In this document: positions 7,809 to 16,627 of the stretch, in pieces
Layout: the number at the start of each line of letters is the position of its first letter
Numbering within the stretch: position 1 is the stretch's first letter
DNA from: Neobacillus endophyticus
GTDB lineage: Bacteria; Bacillota; Bacilli; Bacillales; Cytobacillaceae
Assembly (NCBI RefSeq): GCF_013248975.1
Contig: NZ_JABRWH010000001.1
Span: 3,492,001 to 3,556,000, forward strand
Direction of reading: 5' to 3'
Length of the DNA: 64,000 nt
Program-made: the position numbers and the translations under genes
Notes under the pieces: model-generated
Seen by the model: only the letters and a program-made list of their open reading frames with translations
Told to the model about the DNA's origin: nothing
The model's database searches: none

Positions 7809-10037
7809 ATGACAGTAACTAAAACATATATCAAAGAGTGGCAGCAAGCATTGCAACAGGAGATTAACCACTTAAAAAAGTTTGGCGGAAGCCGCTATAT
7901 CGTAACAAATGGAAGATTGTTATCAAACGATGGGCCTTATAGCTATTATTTTGATACAGCTATCTCATTAAGGATTCCGGTTGGTTCGGCGATAAAATTG
8001 GAATGGGGTGGTATGAAAAGCAATGGAAAAGTGCTTTCCTCAGAGGGCAGAGGAATTATTCTGGAATTAGAGCAAAGCTTTGGCGACCTTATTTCGGATG
8101 CGTATTTACTACATGATCCATGGGAGTTGCTTGAACAACTAATCGAGCGATTGGATGAACTCAAGAAAAGCAAGCAAAAACAGCAGAGAGTAAAAAGGTT
8201 GCTGACTCCTTCTACGGAAACCAAACATCCTGCCGAAAAGATTCAGAGTAATGTCCACGAATTGGTTTTGCGGTCCAAATATAATCCGGTCACGTTCGTA
8301 TGGGGGCCGCCGGGTACCGGAAAAACCTACACACTGGCCAGAACAGCAGCCAATAAATATTTTCAGCAGAAGAAAGTATTAATTCTATCGCATAGCAATC
8401 AAGCTGTGGATGTATTAATGGGTGAGCTGACTGATTTTATAAAAAAGAAAAAACGATTCAAAGAAGGGGATGTGCTCCGTTACGGAGGAAACTATGGAGA
8501 TACGCTTTCCACACATCAAGAAATTACCACAGGGCTGCTCATTGAAAAGCAGGACCCGCTCCTTGCACAGGATCGAGAGAGACTAGTAGAGGAGAGGCGC
8601 CACTTAAAAAAAGATTTGTCCCATTCTTTTAGTAAACGAGATTCGGATCATCTGCTTGAAATTGAAACACAGATTGCCAGGGTACTTGACAAAGTGCGGA
8701 AGAAAGAAGTCCAATTGGTAAAAGATGCGTACATTATTGGGGCGACACTGGCAAAGGCGACTAGTGACAGCGCTGTTTATGAACAGGATTATGATGTTGT
8801 CATTCTCGATGAAGCAAGTATGGCATATGTTCCACAGGCTGCATTTGCTGCATCTTTGGGAAAGAGAGTGATTATTTGCGGGGACTTCAAGCAATTACCC
8901 CCTATTGCTTCTAGCCGGGACTCACTGGTGGCCAAATGGTTGAAAGAGGATGTTTTCCATCATGCAGGAGTGGTGGACTGGCTGAATGAAGAGAAGATTC
9001 ACCCTCAGCTTTTTATATTAAAAGAACAGCGGAGAATGCATCCTGATATTGCTGCTTTTACGAACCGGTATATCTATCATTCACTTGTTGGCAATCACGA
9101 AAGTGTATATAAAAGCAGAAATACGATCGTAAGCCAAGTTCCTTTCAAAGAGCAAGCCGCAGTGCTGCTGGATACGAGTTTTACCGGATTCCATTGTATT
9201 AGTGATAAAGCAACCAATTCAAGATTTAATCTTTGGCAGCTTCTCCTATCTTTTCAATTGATTCATGAAGCATACCTTGGCGGTGTAAAATCGATTGGAT
9301 ATGTGACACCATACCGGGCACAGGCCAATCTTATGGAGCTGCTTCTTGAAGAGATCTATGAAAATGAGTGCAGCCAAGCAGATATAATTGCGGCCACCGT
9401 TCATCGATTCCAAGGGAGTGAGCGGGACGTAATGATTTTTGATACGGTCGATAGTTACCCGCAAGAACGAGCTGGAATGCTTTTAACGAGCAAGGACAGT
9501 GAACGTCTGATTAATGTGGCTATTACAAGAACAAAAGGGAAATTTCTTCACGTCAGCAATAGAAATTTTATTGAAAATCATATTTTTAACGGGAAAACGC
9601 TAAGGCAGCTTGTTAAACATCAGCTCCGAAATAATCAAACCATCACAACAAAAGATATTGGTTCATGGATCTGTAACCAACATCCCAAATTAAGATGGAT
9701 GCATGCACTCAAATTGGAAGCAGTTTTTCATGATCTGAAATCGGCCAAGGCATCGATTACGATCTCCATGCCTGAGGGAACCAAACTTTCTGAAGAATGG
9801 CAAGAGCAGTTACGAAACAGAGGAAAACGATTAAAATTAACGGTTATATCTCGCCAAGAGTGGGGATATTCCGATGTCTGGCTGGATGAGAACTTTTCGT
9901 TTCCGTTTGTGATGATTGACGACCGGGTATTGTGGCTGGGACTTCCGCTCGAAGGAGCCATAGGAACCCAGCCTCCAAATGTAGCCGCCAGACTGTGTTC
10001 CAGTAAAGTATGTGAATACTTGTTAAAACAGTTTTAA
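7809..10037 (+). CDS. superfamily 1 (UPF1-like) DNA/RNA helicase
   Basis: A 742-residue SF1B helicase. Motif I GPPGTGKT is at 166-173, motif II DEAS at 334-337, motif III GDFKQLPPI follows, then EQRRMHPDIAAFTNR (motif IV), and TVHRFQGSERD and NVAITRTKGK (motifs V/VI). About 150 N-terminal residues and 150 C-terminal residues (a possible PLD-like or nuclease-like tail, not recognised with confidence) flank the core. All ATPase motifs are intact. AAGGGG precedes the ATG. It is monocistronic with its own terminator. Its cellular role cannot be told from sequence; relatives act in nucleic-acid repair or RNA turnover. Confidence 0.85.
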   Translation: MTVTKTYIKEWQQALQQEINHLKKFGGSRYIVTNGRLLSNDGPYSYYFDTAISLRIPVGSAIKLEWGGMKSNGKVLSSEGRGIILELEQSFGDLISDAYLLHDPWELLEQLIERLDELKKSKQKQQRVKRLLTPSTETKHPAEKIQSNVHELVLRSKYNPVTFVWGPPGTGKTYTLARTAANKYFQQKKVLILSHSNQAVDVLMGELTDFIKKKKRFKEGDVLRYGGNYGDTLSTHQEITTGLLIEKQDPLLAQDRERLVEERRHLKKDLSHSFSKRDSDHLLEIETQIARVLDKVRKKEVQLVKDAYIIGATLAKATSDSAVYEQDYDVVILDEASMAYVPQAAFAASLGKRVIICGDFKQLPPIASSRDSLVAKWLKEDVFHHAGVVDWLNEEKIHPQLFILKEQRRMHPDIAAFTNRYIYHSLVGNHESVYKSRNTIVSQVPFKEQAAVLLDTSFTGFHCISDKATNSRFNLWQLLLSFQLIHEAYLGGVKSIGYVTPYRAQANLMELLLEEIYENECSQADIIAATVHRFQGSERDVMIFDTVDSYPQERAGMLLTSKDSERLINVAITRTKGKFLHVSNRNFIENHIFNGKTLRQLVKHQLRNNQTITTKDIGSWICNQHPKLRWMHALKLEAVFHDLKSAKASITISMPEGTKLSEEWQEQLRNRGKRLKLTVISRQEWGYSDVWLDENFSFPFVMIDDRVLWLGLPLEGAIGTQPPNVAARLCSSKVCEYLLKQF

Positions 10038-10071
10038 GTATATGTAAAGAATGGAACTTTCATTATATCTG

Positions 10072-10106
10072 GTCCAAGGTTGTAATAAGCCTTGGACTTT
10101 TATTTT
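10072..10106 (+). terminator. intrinsic terminator of the helicase gene
   Basis: Perfect 8-bp stem GTCCAAGG / CCTTGGAC followed by TTTTATTTT. Confidence 0.85.
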
Positions 10107-10250
10107 GGTAATGTTAAGTTTGGCGGAAAAATCCGTGGCTTGAATGGCGGAATAGCGTTTTAACAATGTTTGGAGCCAGCATTTCAATTTTTCTACCTAG
10201 TTAATTCAAAAAAATCCTTTAGTAAGGTAATCTCACAACTTGTATCCATA

Positions 10251-11573
10251 TTAAAAATCGCGAAATCGACTATAGTTTTTCTCAAACAGCAGCTTAACCA
10301 CGCCTACAGGGCCGTTCCTATGTTTGGCAATATTCACATGAATGAGTTCGCTTTTATCCTGCGGTACTTGTTCAAATTCATCCCTGCTTAATAGCATGAT
10401 CACATCGGCATCCTGCTCAATACTTCCAGAATCACGTAAATCAGACATTTGCGGGCGTTTATCGGCGCGTTGCTCCACACCTCTCGACAATTGGGACAAC
10501 AGGACAATTGGCACTTCGAATTGCCTGGCAATCTGCTTTAACTCTCTTGTTATGCAGCCAATTGCTAAATCTTGGCGTTCAAACCTTTTAGTTTGAGTAA
10601 TAAGCTGTAAATAATCAATCACTACCAGGTGATCTCCATTCGGATGCTCGCGTTTCGTCTTCTGGATGGCAGCACGCATGTCGGCAACTGTTTGTCCTGG
10701 CTCATCGTGTATATAAAATCTCCACGTATCTAAAGTGCCGATTGCATGTACGGCTCGTTCATAGTCATTCTCGCTAAAATATCGATAAGAATTCTTCCAT
10801 TTGGAGCCATCAACATAGGAAATATCACTCAATACCCGTTTGATCAGTTGCTTTCCAGGCATTTCTAATGAAAAGAAATCAACGGTTCCACCTGCTAAAC
10901 AGCAATGTTTTACTAGATTTAGAGACAGGGCGGTTTTCCCGACAGATGGCCGTGCTGCTATGATAATCAAATCCCCATTCTGTAGTCCGTTTAGCATACT
11001 ATTGAGCAGGGAAAACCCAGTATCCACGCCTGAAATTTCTCCGTGGTCCTCAACCATTTCTTCGTACACTTCTATTAAAATATCTCGTTTCGATTTCAGG
11101 TCTACTTTTCCAAACCCTTGCAAATCCGTATAGGTTTTATAAAATTCCTCAGCACGCTCAAATGTTTGTTCATTTAGAAATTGAGAGGCAGACCGCTTGA
11201 GGATTCTTAGTTTGTACTCATTCCGGATCATGGATTGATAATGTTCATAGTTAGTTGTAGTTGGACAGCAGCCAGCAATGTTCGTCATATAACTGACACC
11301 GACATTTTCAATGCCGCTTCCCAATTTATCAACCACTGTGAGCAGATCAATGGGCTTGTTCTCACTTTGCAGCTCCCTCATCGCTTGAAAGAGGAGTTGA
11401 TTTCGTTTCTGTGAAAAATGGAATGGCTCTAATGTAATTTCATGAATCAGGTCAGGATCTAGAAAGACAGCACCTAAAAGAATGCCTTCCGCCTCAAATA
11501 GATTTTCTTGTTGAATATTCCATAAGCCATTCAGGTATGGGGCTTCGTTTTGCATGGCTACGTTCGTGCTCAA
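10251..11573 (-). CDS. DnaB-family replicative helicase, phage type
   Basis: A 440-residue RecA-fold hexameric helicase. The N-terminal DnaB domain (about 25-130, EAEGILLGAVFLDPDL) is followed by a linker and the ATPase domain with Walker A ARPSVGKT (207-214), Walker B VVIDYLQLI, and PIVLLSQLSRGVE with the arginine-finger region. It overlaps the upstream small gene by about 80 bp. The start is uncertain: TTG at 11573 has GGGAG just upstream, while the first ATG is at 11555 without a good site. Its partners (initiator and G39P-like protein) make it a phage replication helicase of the SPP1 G40P kind, and not the chromosomal dnaB. Confidence 0.85.
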   Translation of the reverse strand: MSTNVAMQNEAPYLNGLWNIQQENLFEAEGILLGAVFLDPDLIHEITLEPFHFSQKRNQLLFQAMRELQSENKPIDLLTVVDKLGSGIENVGVSYMTNIAGCCPTTTNYEHYQSMIRNEYKLRILKRSASQFLNEQTFERAEEFYKTYTDLQGFGKVDLKSKRDILIEVYEEMVEDHGEISGVDTGFSLLNSMLNGLQNGDLIIIAARPSVGKTALSLNLVKHCCLAGGTVDFFSLEMPGKQLIKRVLSDISYVDGSKWKNSYRYFSENDYERAVHAIGTLDTWRFYIHDEPGQTVADMRAAIQKTKREHPNGDHLVVIDYLQLITQTKRFERQDLAIGCITRELKQIARQFEVPIVLLSQLSRGVEQRADKRPQMSDLRDSGSIEQDADVIMLLSRDEFEQVPQDKSELIHVNIAKHRNGPVGVVKLLFEKNYSRFRDF

Positions 11574-11832
11574 TTCTCTCCCGTCCTTCCTTCATCCAAT
11601 CCTTTAGCGTTTCTGGAAAATCATTTTCTTCAAATGAGAATACGGCAATATCTGCGATCATGGGTGGAAAAGGACTTTTTCGAATGTGGTTTTTCAGCTT
11701 CGTCATTACCTTCTCAAAATCCATTTCAGAACAAAACTCGAACCATTGCAGTACAGTTTCGTCTTTGACTATGAAGTTGGAATAAACAGACTCAATTAGG
11801 ACTAATAATTTGACTACCTCTTGCTTGGTCAT
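11494..11832 (-). CDS. G39P-like replicative helicase loader/inhibitor
   Basis: A 112-residue protein whose N-terminus (MTKQEVVKLLVLIESVYSNF) and central LKNHIRKSPFPPMIADI pattern resemble phage SPP1 G39P, which binds the G40P helicase, holds it inactive and delivers it to the initiator. AGGAGG precedes the ATG. It lies between the initiator and helicase genes exactly as in SPP1-type phages (g38-g39-g40). Family assignment is by pattern recognition and by position. Confidence 0.72.
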   Translation of the reverse strand: MTKQEVVKLLVLIESVYSNFIVKDETVLQWFEFCSEMDFEKVMTKLKNHIRKSPFPPMIADIAVFSFEENDFPETLKDWMKEGRERIEHERSHAKRSPIPEWLMEYSTRKSI

Positions 11833-11846
11833 TTCGAATCCTCCTG

Positions 11847-12719
11847 TTACTTAATTTTCCCTTCTTGGATCAGTCGCTCTACTCTCTCTGACATGGATTC
11901 CTTCTTCGACTTTTTCGACAGTTTGGTGTTTTTCTTCGTTTCTAATTTTGTCCGTATGACCTTCTCGCAATACATGGCACTACTAATTTCGCCGTTTGGA
12001 TTTTTCATATGGAATTCATGAAAGATTTCCTCTAATAAGACTTCCAGTTGCTCCGTTGTCAGGGGAAGCTCACCTATTCTTTCAATCGCTAACTCATCTT
12101 TTGGGCTCAAAAAGAGTCCATTGTTTCGTAAAGTAACAAATCGGCTGGCGATTCTGTTGATCCGCTTTTCCTTATCCTCGGCTTGGTCATTTTGATTTTG
12201 GCTTTCGCTCTCTTGGTCTTCTGGGGAATGGTTTTCTTGGCTATGATGTTGCCCATTTTTATTTAAATTCTTAAATTCTTGATTTTTTATATTTAGTTCC
12301 GGTTCAGTTTTTTTATCGTTCGGCGAGTGTTCTACCGTCGTTTCGCGAAACGGAGGGCAAAAAAAATCGCCTGTTCCGTCCAAACATCTAAAGTCATCTG
12401 AATTGACTACCGTAAAAAGTGTTCCCAATGGGGTTTCCTCAGCCATAAGTAAACCTTTTTTCACAAGTTTATCTACAGCACGCTTCACAGTGCTTTTTGC
12501 AAGTGCCTTTTTGGCTCTTCCTTCTATGTACATCAAATCTTCACTTAACTGAGAATAAGCTCGTATGTACTGTCCTTTTTTTAACCTCATCCCATTTAGA
12601 ACGATTCCATCTTCGTAAGATGCTTTCATTAAAATCCAGACATACAGCCGGAATGCTGTAACGTTAAACCATAATTCATCGTTCGTAAATTGCTTCGTTA
12701 ATTTAACCCAGCCAGACAT
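11847..12719 (-). CDS. phage-type replication initiation protein (winged helix, G38P-like)
   Basis: A 290-residue protein, first gene of the phage replication triad. The N-terminus (WVKLTKQFTNDELWF...AFRLYVWILMKASYEDG) and the YSQLSEDLMY...STVKRAVDKLVKKGLL segment form the winged-helix domain common to phage O-type replication proteins. A highly charged Asn/Gln/Glu-rich linker follows, then a helical C-terminal domain (about 190-270) with a basic tail. The start at 12719 is chosen because AAAGGAGT sits 7 nt upstream; the frame extends nine codons further without support. The predicted role is binding the phage origin and recruiting the helicase with its loader. Confidence 0.75.
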   Translation of the reverse strand: MSGWVKLTKQFTNDELWFNVTAFRLYVWILMKASYEDGIVLNGMRLKKGQYIRAYSQLSEDLMYIEGRAKKALAKSTVKRAVDKLVKKGLLMAEETPLGTLFTVVNSDDFRCLDGTGDFFCPPFRETTVEHSPNDKKTEPELNIKNQEFKNLNKNGQHHSQENHSPEDQESESQNQNDQAEDKEKRINRIASRFVTLRNNGLFLSPKDELAIERIGELPLTTEQLEVLLEEIFHEFHMKNPNGEISSAMYCEKVIRTKLETKKNTKLSKKSKKESMSERVERLIQEGKIK

Positions 12720-12810
12720 TTCATTCACTCCTTTATGATCTCTCACTTTTTATTTATGAATAAGAAGCAAAAAAGGACAGGGGGGTATGAAAATTTTTTA
12801 TCTTTTGCCA

Positions 12811-12959
12811 CTGTTAAATTTGGCTGTTGATTTTTGCTCCAGGCACGAGCGATTCGCGGTCGCCCCCATGGAGCCTCCTCGATGCTTAAGCACCCGCAGG
12901 GTCTCCCCAGCCCCGTACTCCGGCAGGAGACTGAATCAACAATGTTCTTTAACACGGCC
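12811..12959 (-). repeat. full-length MITE-like intergenic repeat (family E)
   Basis: Read on the minus strand it begins GCCGTGTTAAAGAACATTG and ends AATCAACAGCCAAATTTAACAG. Inverted ends (TGTTAAA / TTTAACA; TTGTTGATT / AATCAACAG) enclose a GC-rich core with CTCCTGCCGG, GGAGACCC, GAGGAGGCTCC and a GTGCCTGGAGC-type end. The other copies in the window lack the core. Frames across it do not look coding. Confidence 0.7.
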
Positions 12960-12985
12960 TTTCTTTTAAATAAATTTTGCTTAAC

Positions 12986-13020
12986 GACAAAAAGAAACGC
13001 CTCCAACCGTTGGAAGCGTT
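12986..13020 (-). terminator. terminator-like hairpin
   Basis: Stem AACGCTTCCAA / TTGGAGGCGTT (one G-U) followed on the minus strand by TTTCTTTTTGT. No gene clearly ends here; it may belong to the minus-strand small gene upstream. Confidence 0.55.
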
Positions 13021-13366
13021 CTTGATAAAATTTATTGTTCTAGTTTTTATGTCTTGCTCTGTCAATATTTTGCAGACTTTCAATTCAGCTTGACTAATTT
13101 TTTTCTTGATAGCTCTTTAATCGATTATCTATGTAAGTCATTACTAGTGATGGCCCCGCCAACGCCATTTACCATGATAGCCACACATGCTATCCTCTCT
13201 AAATATAGATTAAACATGTTTTGTTAAGCAGTCGTGTAAATGAAGTTAAGGGGTTGTAAATATTATATTGCAATTAAATGAAGAATTGTGCCCCTGTAAT
13301 GGGATCAAAGGGAACCATTTATTTTATAACACTATTATGCATAGCCCATTGTTTGTCTTGACGGAT

Positions 13367-13567
13367 TTATTCTTTTTCTATAATAAACCATCCTTCAGGT
13401 CTTTTTTCTATATGATAAATATCCTCATTGAATTCTTTTCGAAGTTCTTTGTATTGCTCATTTTCATTTTTAACCTGAGCAATTTTAACCTGTCTTAACG
13501 TAATTTCTGGTTTTTGCACTTCAAACACTAAATCATCAATCATAAAATAGGTTCTTTGACGTTTCAT
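13367..13567 (-). CDS. small conserved-looking protein, function unknown
   Basis: A 66-residue acidic/basic mixed protein (MKRQRTYFMIDDLVFEVQKP...YHIEKRPEGWFIIEKE) without membrane segments. AAAGGGGGA lies just upstream of the ATG, which supports translation. It sits upstream of the phage replication genes on the same strand but 640 bp away and separated by a repeat. No family was recognised. Confidence 0.5.
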   Translation of the reverse strand: MKRQRTYFMIDDLVFEVQKPEITLRQVKIAQVKNENEQYKELRKEFNEDIYHIEKRPEGWFIIEKE

Positions 13568-13944
13568 AACGAAATCCCCCTTTATTGTTTATTACATTTT
13601 AAGTTAAATATCAATAAAACCCTATATATTTTATGTGAAATTTTTGTAAAAAGGACCAAGGATAGATCTAAATCCCGACAGGATTCACTGTGTAAATTAT
13701 TTATGTACCTAGTCCATTGACAAGGGGATCTTCGATCGATGGAATTGCTTCGTTGGCAACCCGGCAGGCCAACAGATGATAAACGTTGAACAGTCATGTT
13801 TAAATTTGGGTTGGGTGACTTTGGTAGGGTTAATTCCTAGAATAGGGATTTTTATTATTCTAAAAAATGTACTTATATCGGAGGACAAACGGACAAGCAT
13901 TCCTAAGAGTTTTTTCATAAATTATTTTAGTCTAATGAAAGTAG
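13568..13944. other. intergenic stretch with no recognised gene
   Basis: About 375 bp without a supported coding region. Short frames on both strands lack ribosome binding sites and family resemblance. No clear repeat or riboswitch was seen. Confidence 0.4.
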
Positions 13945-13962
13945 GTGAATCATTATTTCAAA

Positions 13963-14199
13963 ATGGCGAGACGTAATGGTTTAGTAGAAGAGAATGGAAA
14001 AGTATACTTTTATGTCAATGGACTGCGTCAAATCGGATGGGTACAGCTTAACGCAAACAACTGGTACTACTTTGACAATACCGGAGCGTGGACAGGCATT
14101 CATGGGGCACACGGATTGGAAGAACCCCAATCCTACTTCGATGGAACTGATACTTGGCATTGGAACGGGAAACGATGGTTTCATATTCCTAAGCGATGA
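13963..14199 (+). CDS. cell-wall-binding repeat fragment
   Basis: A short protein (about 78 residues from ATG 13963; a GTG at 13945 is an alternative) made of aromatic/glycine repeats: NGKVYFYVNGLRQIGWVQLN, NNWYYFDNTGAWTG, DTWHWNGKRW. These resemble glucan/choline-binding repeats found at the ends of wall hydrolases. No signal peptide or catalytic domain is present, so it is probably the C-terminal remnant of a larger hydrolase, or a stand-alone binding module. The ribosome site is poor. A NlpC/P60 peptidase gene lies 160 bp downstream. Confidence 0.5.
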   Translation: MARRNGLVEENGKVYFYVNGLRQIGWVQLNANNWYYFDNTGAWTGIHGAHGLEEPQSYFDGTDTWHWNGKRWFHIPKR

Positions 14200-14231
14200 A
14201 CACTGTTTACGACATATGAGTAAAGATGTCA

Positions 14232-14266
14232 GACCGTCTCTTATTTGGAGTCGGTCATTTATTTTT
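14232..14266 (+). terminator. probable terminator
   Basis: Stem GACCGTCTC / GAGTCGGTC (one mismatch), followed by ATTTATTTTT. Confidence 0.5.
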
Positions 14267-14362
14267 AATGTACCTTTGGAACAGAATGAAAGGTAGTTTG
14301 TCCAATCAAATAAACGCTGTATCACATGTTATATAGTAATAACTTAAAAGGGTGGTGACCAT

Positions 14363-14755
14363 ATGTTAGCAGATCACATTATTTCAACTGGATTACAATA
14401 TTTAGGTGCCCCTTATGTGTTTAATGCTCCAGCCGATCAAACTGCTACATTCGATTGCAGTTCATTTATTCAATATATTTTTGGCGTTAATGGAATTCGG
14501 CTGCCTAGAAACTCCCGACAGCAATTTGGAGTAGGGGTTCCGATTCCTTTAGAACAAGTCAAAATAGGTGATTTACTATTTTTTACTACAAAAGCACGTA
14601 AAAATAAGCAGGGATTATCAAGAATTGGCCATGTAGCCATTTATATGGGACAAGGTAAGATGCTTCATACCTACAGACCAGAAAATAAAGTGATGATCTC
14701 AGTATTAGATCCGAAATGGAAAAAGTCCTTTGTTGGCGCTAAAAGAGTGATTTAG
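14363..14755 (+). CDS. NlpC/P60-family cysteine peptidase
   Basis: A compact 130-residue C40 domain: catalytic Cys32 in TFDCSSFIQYIF, catalytic His in RIGHVAIYMG, third polar residue in MLHTYRP, and the GDLLFF strand. Family members cut D-glutamyl-meso-diaminopimelate bonds in peptidoglycan. No signal peptide or wall-binding domain is present, so it may act in the cytoplasm, in the mother cell, or depend on another export route. GGGTGGTG precedes the ATG. It converges with the zinc-protease gene at 14766. Confidence 0.82.
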   Translation: MLADHIISTGLQYLGAPYVFNAPADQTATFDCSSFIQYIFGVNGIRLPRNSRQQFGVGVPIPLEQVKIGDLLFFTTKARKNKQGLSRIGHVAIYMGQGKMLHTYRPENKVMISVLDPKWKKSFVGAKRVI

Positions 14756-14765
14756 GAGGTGTAGT

Positions 14766-15443
14766 TTATCTATTACTCTGAATTTCATTTTGTGCTTGTA
14801 CAATCTTACATTGTTTAGCTACTTGGCATTGCTCAAACGTAAGAACGGGGTTAACAGATGGGGAGATCTTAAACATTAAATTTTTTCGATTATTATTATG
14901 AGCTGGATCCATTTTCTTGGTTTCTGAATGGATATAAGGTCCTGAAGGATCACTATGAATAAATCTATTTTCTCTTGCATCATAGCGTTTAAATAATATA
15001 TGACCCAACTCATGTGCCAATGTATGACGGCCAGCAGCCATGTTAGTTAACAAAATGCGCCCAAAGAATTCATAATCCTTGCTGCTTTTAAAATCGACCA
15101 TCTCTGTTCCAGAGACACCTACAACGTTTTTACCCCTACCTTCTGCAAAATAATCTCCATTCAAATAAAAAATGTAGATCCCAGTTTGATAGCCGATAGA
15201 ATATCTGGCAGCCCTGATTAAATGATCTATTTGTCTGTTTTTGAAAACATTGGTTGCAGGGATGGAAGCAGCATCTACGATTCGCTTCCTTTTACTTGAA
15301 TAAATCCCTTTTACAATGAATTGGATACAGCCTTTCCAATCCCTATTTGCCATATCAAGATCTTGCTCAAATCTTCTTATATTAGCATCAGGATTTTCAT
15401 CATTGGCGAAAAAAACATACAGATCAACGGTATGAACAGGCAA
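14766..15443 (-). CDS. zincin-type metalloprotease-like protein (HELGH)
   Basis: A 225-residue protein with the zinc-protease signature HTLAHELGHILFKRYD near residue 140, giving HExxH with a catalytic Glu. A DPAHNNNRKNLMF segment further on fits the Met-turn/third-ligand region of metzincin-like enzymes. No signal peptide is visible. The start is TTG at 15443, supported by AAAGGAGTG about 9 nt upstream; no ATG is in a suitable place. Substrate is unknown. It is convergent with the NlpC/P60 gene. Confidence 0.65.
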   Translation of the reverse strand: MPVHTVDLYVFFANDENPDANIRRFEQDLDMANRDWKGCIQFIVKGIYSSKRKRIVDAASIPATNVFKNRQIDHLIRAARYSIGYQTGIYIFYLNGDYFAEGRGKNVVGVSGTEMVDFKSSKDYEFFGRILLTNMAAGRHTLAHELGHILFKRYDARENRFIHSDPSGPYIHSETKKMDPAHNNNRKNLMFKISPSVNPVLTFEQCQVAKQCKIVQAQNEIQSNR

Positions 15444-15605
15444 TTTTTATCACTCCTTTCTCAGTTTTCGCTATTAATATAGTTTATTAAGAAATCGTAC
15501 AAGCTGTGTGGGTACAAGTAATGAAGATGAAAAAAGGGATAGCTCTTCTACCGATATAACTTTTGATTTCATTTAAAAGGCTTTCTTCTTATAAATCACC
15601 TTGGT

Positions 15606-15619
15606 TCACTGTACAGTGA
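15606..15619. promoter_or_regulatory. perfect 14-bp palindrome in a gene-poor stretch
   Basis: TCACTGTACAGTGA, lying inside a wider AAATCAC...GTGATTT arrangement, between the divergent zinc-protease and etfB genes. It could be an operator; no regulator is identified. Otherwise the 15444-15799 gap holds nothing recognised. Confidence 0.35.
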
Positions 15620-15799
15620 TTTATTGGCGTTTCCCTCATCATGAACATTTTTAAAGATATTTGTCAGAAAAATCGAATGTAAGGACATCTCTTTTAATAA
15701 ATTAGATGTAAACGGGCGTAAAAAGACTTTTTAGAAGGAAACTTTCGGAGAATTTCTAAGAATGAGTTCATGTGCTTTTTTATATGAAGGAGGGATTAG

Positions 15800-16627
15800 A
15801 TGCTGCATATTGTAGCCTGTATCAAACAAGTGCCTGACACCAAAATTATCAAGCTGAATCCAAAAACAAACACGATGGATCGCAGGACGGCGCCTGCGAT
15901 ATTGAATCCATATGATGCCCATGCAGTAGAGGAGGCGGTGCGTCTTAAGAATCGGTATGGGGGATTCGTATCGGTACTAACAATGGGGCCGCCTCCAGCT
16001 GTTACTGCGATTAAAAAGTGCATTGAAATTGGTGCGGATGAGGGCTATTTGATCACGGACCGCCGCTTTGCCGGTGCGGATACATTGGCAACAAGCTATG
16101 CCCTCGCAAAGGCACTTGAAAAAATAGCAAAAACGAGGCCTATCGATTTGATTATTTGCGGAAAAATGTCAATCGATGGAGATACAGGGCAAGTCGGACC
16201 AGGAATAGCAAGGAGGCTCGATATTCCACCGTTGACTTCTGTGAACAAAATCGTGGAAATCAATCAAGACGAGGGCTATGCCATTGTCCATCGCAAGCTG
16301 GAGGACGGGCATGAAGTCGTCCGTTCCACATTGCCGTGTATGTTTTCCGTTGAAAAAACAATCAACGATGTACCGTATTCTTCCCTTCCCAACATGTTAA
16401 AGGCTGCCAGATATAACCCTTTCATCTGGTCAGTTGATGACCTGGAGGAGGTAGATATTAAACAGCTTGGTTTGAAAGGATCCCCTACGATTGTCTCCAA
16501 AGTATGGGCCCCGCAAAAACCGGCAGGGGGAACGTTCCTTGAAGGCAATCCAAAGGAGCAAGTGGGGCAGCTGCTCACTGTCCTGTTTGAGAAGAAAGAA
16601 TTGTTTGAAGTGAAGGGGGAAATGTAA
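15800..16627 (+). CDS. etfB: electron transfer flavoprotein beta subunit (EtfB/FixA)
   Basis: 275 residues, with the family N-terminus HIVACIKQVPDTKIIKLN, NPYDAHAVEEAVRLK, and the AMP/nucleotide loop DGDTGQVGPGIARRL. It forms the ETF heterodimer with the alpha subunit and carries electrons from flavoprotein dehydrogenases to the quinone pool. GGAGGGATTAG precedes the ATG, and the downstream etfA starts one base after the stop. No acyl-CoA dehydrogenase or FixC/FixX partner is in the window, so the electron donor is unknown. This is probably an additional ETF pair, separate from the fatty-acid oxidation copy. Confidence 0.92.
   Translation: MLHIVACIKQVPDTKIIKLNPKTNTMDRRTAPAILNPYDAHAVEEAVRLKNRYGGFVSVLTMGPPPAVTAIKKCIEIGADEGYLITDRRFAGADTLATSYALAKALEKIAKTRPIDLIICGKMSIDGDTGQVGPGIARRLDIPPLTSVNKIVEINQDEGYAIVHRKLEDGHEVVRSTLPCMFSVEKTINDVPYSSLPNMLKAARYNPFIWSVDDLEEVDIKQLGLKGSPTIVSKVWAPQKPAGGTFLEGNPKEQVGQLLTVLFEKKELFEVKGEM

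Noticed and set aside
12743..13006. 87-codon minus-strand frame upstream of the phage initiator
   Set aside because: It covers the GC-rich family E repeat, and the ribosome site there serves the initiator gene starting at 12719.
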